DNA of 64,000 bases from Verrucomicrobiota bacterium (GTDB lineage Bacteria > Verrucomicrobiota > Verrucomicrobiia > Opitutales > Opitutaceae). Positions 61,201-64,000 of this stretch are shown here, one piece after another. The DNA lies in NCBI GenBank assembly GCA_026398135.1, contig JAPLTN010000017.1, positions 1 through 64,000 of the forward strand. The letters run 5' to 3'. Each line of letters begins with the position of its first letter. The stretch's first letter is position 1. Both the position numbers and the translations under genes were made by a program. The notes under the pieces were generated by a model, which worked only from the letters and a program-made list of their open reading frames with translations, made no database searches and was not told where the DNA came from.

Positions 61201-64000
61201 CCTCACCGGCGGCACCCTTGCACTCGTTCTTTATCCCGACACCGATAAATACGCCTTCGCCGCGCGCGGCACCGCCACCGTCACCGGACTGGCGGGCGTC
61301 AACCTCAGCGGCACCGTAACCGTCATCACCGGCAATCTTGCCACTGACACCACCTTGGAAATCTCCACTCCCGGCGGCACCGTGGTCGCCGATATTGCCG
61401 CCGGAGTTACCCAGGTTTACGGCAACCTGACCTTTGACTTCGGCGGTTTCGTCGCCGGCTCGGGAAATTTCACCTTCACGCACTCCGCCGATCTGCTCAC
61501 CGTTGAGGCCGATAGCGTCACCGCCTTTGTGGGTACCGCCTTCGGCACCCCCGGCGAAACCGGCATCAAGGTCACCGCCGCCGCCCTCGCGCTAAAGCTC
61601 GACCTGGCATCCGGTCTCTACGCCTTCGCCGCTCGCGGCACCGGCAGCCTGGTCGGAATAGGCTCCGTAACCCTCACCGGCACCCTTGCAGTCGAGTCCT
61701 CCACTTACGCCACCTCCACTTCTCTCACCGTCGGCGGCACCACCCTTACCCTTGCCTCCGCCACCAGTCGCGTTACCGGCACCGCACTCACCTTTGACTT
61801 CGCCGGCTTCGTCGCCGGCTCGGGCGATTTCGTCGCCACCAAGACCGTCGCTCAACTTGACTTCGCCGCCTCCAACCTAACCGCGTTCGTGGGCAACGGC
61901 TACGGCACCGCATCACCCGCCGGTCTGCGCCTCACCTCTGCCGACCTCGGCCTGCGCGTCTTCCTCTCCACTTCCCGTTACGCCCTCGCCGCTCGCGGCA
62001 CCGGCGAACTCCAGGGCATCACCGGCCTCACCCTCGCCGGTTCGCTCACCGTGCTCACCGGCACCTCGCTCACCGACCAAATCCTCACCTTCGCTGGTTC
62101 GCCCACCACCGTAACTGCAGGCACCAGCGCCGTCTCAGGCACCGGCATTACCCTCTCCGTCGGCACCTCGCTCCTGCTCGCGGGCGACTTCGCCTTCACC
62201 AAATCCGCCACCGAGCTCAACCTCGCCGCCACCGGCATCACCGCCTTCGCCGGTCAGCATTACAACAACTCCGGCGGCACCGAGACCGGCGTCAAAGTCA
62301 CCGCCGCCGTCCTCGCCCTCCGCGTCGATCTCACCACCGGTCGCTACGCCCTCGGCGCGCGCGGCACCGCCGCCATCGTCGGCATCACCGACTTCGCCCT
62401 CAGCGGCAACCTCACCGTCATCGCCTCCACTTATACTACCGACCTTGCCTTCACCGTCCCCGTCGGCGGCACCGACCTCACCCTCACCGCCGTCGCCAAC
62501 TCCCTCGCCTTCACCGGCAACCTTACCCTCACCGTCGCCGACTTCGTCGCCCTCAGCGGCAACCTCACTTTCTATAAAGACGACACCCAGCTCATCCTCG
62601 CCGCCACCTCCGTCACCGCCTTCGTCGGCACCGGCTCCACCGGCCTCACCGTTAGCAACGGCCTGATCGCCCTCCTCTACGATTTCACCTCTGGCGACTA
62701 CGCGCTCGGGGCCTCCGGCACCGCCGCCCTCACCGGTGTGTCCGGCCTCACACTCACCGGCACCCTTGAAGTCGTGGTCACCACCTTCGCCACCAATGTG
62801 GAACTCGAAGTCGGCGTCGGCGACGACATCGTCGCCCTCACCGCCACCGCCGGCGTCACCACCGTGCGCGGCTCCGCCACGGTTAACCTCGCCGGGTTCG
62901 TCGCCATCGAAGGTACCTTTGCCGTCACCAAGACCGCCACCACCCTCGCCGTAACCGCCACCTCCGTTACCTCTTTCCTCGGCACCGGCTTCGGTGCCTC
63001 CGCCGCCGTCGGCGCTTCCCTCACCGTCGGCAACCTCGGCCTCCTCCTCTCCACTTCCGGGCTGACCACCGGCCAATACGCCCTCGCCGCCACCGGCACC
63101 GCCGCCCTCGTCGGCGTCCCCGGCCTCGCCCTCACGGGTAACATCGACGTCCGCCGCAGCACCTTCGCCACTTCTCAAAACGTCACCCTCAACTCCGTCT
63201 CCACCGCTGTCGCCGCTAACGCCCGCACCTTTGAAGGCACCGGCCTCACCCTGGCTATCGCCAGTCAGGTCTCCCTCTCCGGAAATCTCGCCTTCGACCT
63301 CTCCACCTCCGACGTCGTTGTCCTGGGCACTTCCCTCACCGCCAGCCTCACCCTGGGCACCTTCTCCGCTGGCTTCTCCTCCGGCACCCTCGCCCTGCTC
63401 GTCCGCGGCAACGGTACTTTTGCCGTCTCCGCCACCGCCTCCACCCTCAGTCTCTCCGGCGCGGGCTTCGCCTCGGCCACCGCAACCGCAGTCACTTTTG
63501 CCTACAACAACACCGGCATCGACCTCGTCGCCGCCCCGCGCGTGCTTACCATCGGCTCGGCCGGCGCTTCGCTCGACTCCGCCCTCGGCACCACCGCCTC
63601 CCCCTACATTGCCCTCGCCGCCACCGGCGTCTCGGTGCAACTCGCCGGCCTCGTCACCGCCACCGGCAATTTCACTTTCAGCCGCGCCACCACTGCCGAC
63701 GGCGATGCCGTCGTCCGCATCGCCGTGGCCAACTTCGGTGCCACCCTCGGCACCGCGTCCACCACTTTCCTTACCCTCAGCAACGGCTCCGGCGCACTGC
63801 TCGTCTCCACCGCCGCCGGCGTCACCTCCACCGCCGCCACCCTCACTGTCAGCGCCGCCCTCGCCAATGTCCCCGGCGTCACCCTCGGCGCATCCACCTT
63901 CACCCTTGAGTTCAATACCGGCACCGCCGCCGTGAACGAAACCTTCACCGTCGGCGCTTCCACCGTAGCCCTCGACCTCCCCGGCGGCGTGTTTGTCCGC
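55250..64000 (+). CDS. Giant repetitive surface protein with LEPR-XLL-like N-terminus and lipase-like domain (partial)
   Basis: Open for more than 2,900 codons and unfinished at the window edge. The only start between the upstream stop (55235) and the conserved N-terminus is TTG 55250. Residues 15-28 read FVLEALEGRLLLSA, close to the LEPR-XLL motif of very large bacterial surface proteins. A Pro/Val/Ala-rich spacer and a passenger-like beta segment follow. Residues ~290-700 form an alpha/beta hydrolase: PLVFVPGFGG, nucleophile elbow THSTGG (Ser425), GDGTV (Asp648) and SGHSALTF (His687), as in LCAT-like lipases. Beyond ~860 it is made of two kinds of Gly/Thr/Ala-rich repeats of roughly 100-120 residues. 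Probably exported by the upstream system. Confidence 0.85.
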   Translation, partial: MSRGLPSRSVTSSAFVLEALEGRLLLSATALDQTLLAPATGALVANSTVELASVGHAAAVAVPVVNDSDSLFADLPEVAPPVVESTAPAVELSAVEAPVVVATAPAPGVQNPADSPVSPLPTGTVPERLIITSNPSQGPPVKRILTPDTLNSDLLTVEAQQRLNGVGVYDLSLVNHGTFAPGNSPGTTSVTGTFTNASDATLEIELGGTTAGSQYDQVVATGTATLSGTLKVFLYDGFAPTVGQTFTILTSAGITGDFADFAGLNIGNDLYLRPSIVGNNYVLTVVAGPARPLVFVPGFGGSFPTAAAFGEWLTTRGLAPDKLTLEPIENTYGSIIKTLENVGYVIGQNLFIANWDWRLAVAPKDGANDGVVTLTGSNGGAVALADTTFATGIDYLGYAMKQAVETWATNHSGAAPAEVDMLTHSTGGLVARAYIQSTAYNQTYTTSGTSYDLPEVKNLMQIGVPSQGVVQAYNFLADNFGLSSASRLAGLVANLAFDAVKSGSTITGPDGNITLASIQTAGQPDAAKFLRAYFPSLIDLTGTFDFLDTNSTNAVSYVDVNSSPTTSLLLDLNDGLGLDGATGIDANTFIDRLTGELSIIYSSDLSSPSSLQAYTGGVGSIVGMASPTGRLPGASEIWYQQEFTATGDGTVLATSAWGQFDTEANAGRIAKLNEVEITGGTASTSGHSALTFNTTALTHVLTQLGFTSFTSVLDTNEAHGTARQAEALLHYAVGFLLADVRTLEDAYDLFTTSLDAIDGIINAVSSADYTAGFDLPTAAFTLPNVTLDNVLFLGTPVIALSAGTLANPRYQSGTLDAKITFAVGSASLFPGGTVFSSVSDGSDGDANGLVGTYNFATGLFAFTLDQFILNVGSAFGLSATAVTAALNPASSAENAFSFSVTGGRFTLGAGMIAQGDFSFYKGNDSLVHAAASSVAAFVGTGFGTGTPVGLSIATGLFGLQLNPSTSKYALAVQGAVSTSGLSSLGLSLSGTFNLLVSNYATDQTFTVGVGGSATSVTVGANSLYLRGSATLNLGSGSAYVSGIFDFAQDTSLITASAASVTAFFGNGYATPAATGLSLTSGKIAYRINSATLDYALGVEGTAAIIGIAGLSVTGTFRLLSSTFDTDQLLSSTLGGTTYSFNAPADTLFVTGSVDLNISGFAVLRGAFTFNRTATTITAAGTDLTVFMGTGFGTGSATGLQITGGLFALRLDLPTGKFVAGASGSASLVGVPNVTFSATGFTFIANQFDTDQALVVGVPGNTVNLTATALSYYMSGTAALALDGAVFVSADFTFASAPAVVDWVQGLIAADTSVVELVPASAGQPEEQLLTLTAAALAYGTFTLTYDGQTTVALALALNDTATMAVAIQTALRNLSNLADNEVTVTYAGKPASNDYAFRIRFAGALAATNVNQITVAVSTSGTLQSQVWDVALGSATGTFSFTLGSASTSLTLVGTENAATVEAALKAALGTLSPLTPAALTVASQGSGTYRVTVGGDLAGQAIGTLAVSTSLPAATTSVVRTTPGSTAQNEVVALYLNDPSGTAAGTYTLSYNGQTSGTLRFADSMVDMNRQRIEDALEAFTGIGPNNVTVTFDSASTIRRQRYVITFKGALAGQNVSALTANDTLFRGGSVELVTVTQGSAAASETQTVSITSAVAATFTLSLTRSGTTYTTSALSTSANAAAVQAALNTALGSAGTTTVTSSSVGIWIVGFGGALTGTSPPLLVITPTLTAANASVSIITTGGTQSASGSAFTAATSTSLSGNTAGGSIQEVTVTADVAGGTMTLSLTHSGFTYTTAAISTAATAAVVQSALATALSGLAGATATVTSASTGVYRVAFGGTLAGVSVALLEVSATLPAPPAAQTEILIAATNVTALVGNGYQTVTVVASAADTFTLSFVYGGTTYTTAAIATGATATTVQTALTTSLGVLSGATVAVTSPSAGVYRVYLGGVLAATTAPLITATPALGTTTITVTAATSGVSLTGGTLALVLYPDTDKYAFAARGTATVTGLAGVNLSGTVTVITGNLATDTTLEISTPGGTVVADIAAGVTQVYGNLTFDFGGFVAGSGNFTFTHSADLLTVEADSVTAFVGTAFGTPGETGIKVTAAALALKLDLASGLYAFAARGTGSLVGIGSVTLTGTLAVESSTYATSTSLTVGGTTLTLASATSRVTGTALTFDFAGFVAGSGDFVATKTVAQLDFAASNLTAFVGNGYGTASPAGLRLTSADLGLRVFLSTSRYALAARGTGELQGITGLTLAGSLTVLTGTSLTDQILTFAGSPTTVTAGTSAVSGTGITLSVGTSLLLAGDFAFTKSATELNLAATGITAFAGQHYNNSGGTETGVKVTAAVLALRVDLTTGRYALGARGTAAIVGITDFALSGNLTVIASTYTTDLAFTVPVGGTDLTLTAVANSLAFTGNLTLTVADFVALSGNLTFYKDDTQLILAATSVTAFVGTGSTGLTVSNGLIALLYDFTSGDYALGASGTAALTGVSGLTLTGTLEVVVTTFATNVELEVGVGDDIVALTATAGVTTVRGSATVNLAGFVAIEGTFAVTKTATTLAVTATSVTSFLGTGFGASAAVGASLTVGNLGLLLSTSGLTTGQYALAATGTAALVGVPGLALTGNIDVRRSTFATSQNVTLNSVSTAVAANARTFEGTGLTLAIASQVSLSGNLAFDLSTSDVVVLGTSLTASLTLGTFSAGFSSGTLALLVRGNGTFAVSATASTLSLSGAGFASATATAVTFAYNNTGIDLVAAPRVLTIGSAGASLDSALGTTASPYIALAATGVSVQLAGLVTATGNFTFSRATTADGDAVVRIAVANFGATLGTASTTFLTLSNGSGALLVSTAAGVTSTAATLTVSAALANVPGVTLGASTFTLEFNTGTAAVNETFTVGASTVALDLPGGVFVR
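57840..63170 (+). repeat. Protein-coding tandem repeat family A of the giant gene
   Basis: Units of about 115-125 codons share an AFVGTGFGTG-like start, a TGLxxxxGLxALxLD strand, KYALAxxGTA and a FDFAGFVAGSGDF-type strand. Starts lie near 58050, 58430, 58800, 61525, 61875, 62230, 62620 and 62965, interrupted by family B. DNA identity is moderate, so these are old, diverged duplications. Confidence 0.7.
59210..61150 (+). repeat. Protein-coding tandem repeat family B of the giant gene
   Basis: About six units of ~95-110 codons contain LTLTxxGxTYTTAAIxT, AAAVQxALNTALG, and VTSxSxGVYRVxFGGxLAG. They end near 59500, 59790, 60150, 60440, 60810 and 61130. They form a block inserted between family A units. 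Confidence 0.65.

Noticed and set aside
57840-63170. CRISPR-like or satellite interpretation of the repeats
   Set aside because: Units are hundreds of bases long, diverged, in frame and translated; there are no short identical repeats with unique spacers.
62135-63640. Long minus-strand frame opposite the giant gene
   Set aside because: Gly/Glu/Ala/Asp low complexity; the plus-strand frame is continuous through the region and shows repeat structure.

Overview
The window reads as chromosomal DNA of a GC-rich Gram-negative bacterium, most probably a verrucomicrobium of the Opitutaceae type. Evidence: outer-membrane and periplasmic machinery throughout (TonB-dependent receptor, TolC, HlyD adaptors); a secreted protein ending in the DPDGDG...NLIEYALG tail common in that phylum; and giant surface proteins with an LEPR-XLL-like N-terminus. 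No rRNA, tRNA or CRISPR array was found. The taxonomic call is inference.

Left part (1-21 kb): the 3' end of a group II intron ribozyme abuts a TonB-dependent receptor gene that seems to lack a plug domain. Then come two back-to-back palindromic intergenic elements, pncC/cinA-like, an exonuclease III-type AP endonuclease, three PIN-type toxin-antitoxin loci (one broken), a cystathionine-synthase-like PLP enzyme, deoC, a Ski2-like helicase, a membrane glycosyltransferase with a methyltransferase, rlmN, and an ABC efflux system (HlyD adaptor, FtsX permease, ATPase) whose adaptor and permease genes are each preceded by a GTAACC/GGTTAC palindrome.

Middle (21-32 kb): a cytochrome c-PQQ sugar dehydrogenase fusion, then a nitrogen-acquisition region. 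A signal-peptide-bearing aminotransferase, and separately an operon of Tat-exported amine/amino-acid oxidase, lipoprotein cytochrome c, Amt ammonium channel, membrane-anchored three-domain RidA protein and aldehyde dehydrogenase, are each preceded by a near-consensus sigma-54 -24/-12 promoter. Together they suggest oxidative deamination outside the cytoplasm, imine hydrolysis there, and capture of the released ammonium.

Defence region (31.7-42 kb): VapBC, a TPR-protein reading frame interrupted near a 15-C tract, type III Mod and Res genes with a mosaic target-recognition region, a VapBC45-like pair, and a Fic protein flanked by imperfect 60-bp direct repeats.

Right part (42-64 kb): HlyD and TolC genes, facing an operon of GAF-HlyD, PqqD-like/M50 protease/HlyD, SecA-like ATPase and a secreted NHL-repeat protein. 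Directly downstream is a giant repetitive open frame (more than 2,900 codons, open at the window edge) that starts with TTG, carries an LEPR-XLL-like N-terminus and contains a lipase-like domain. The neighbourhood looks like a dedicated export system with its giant surface substrate.
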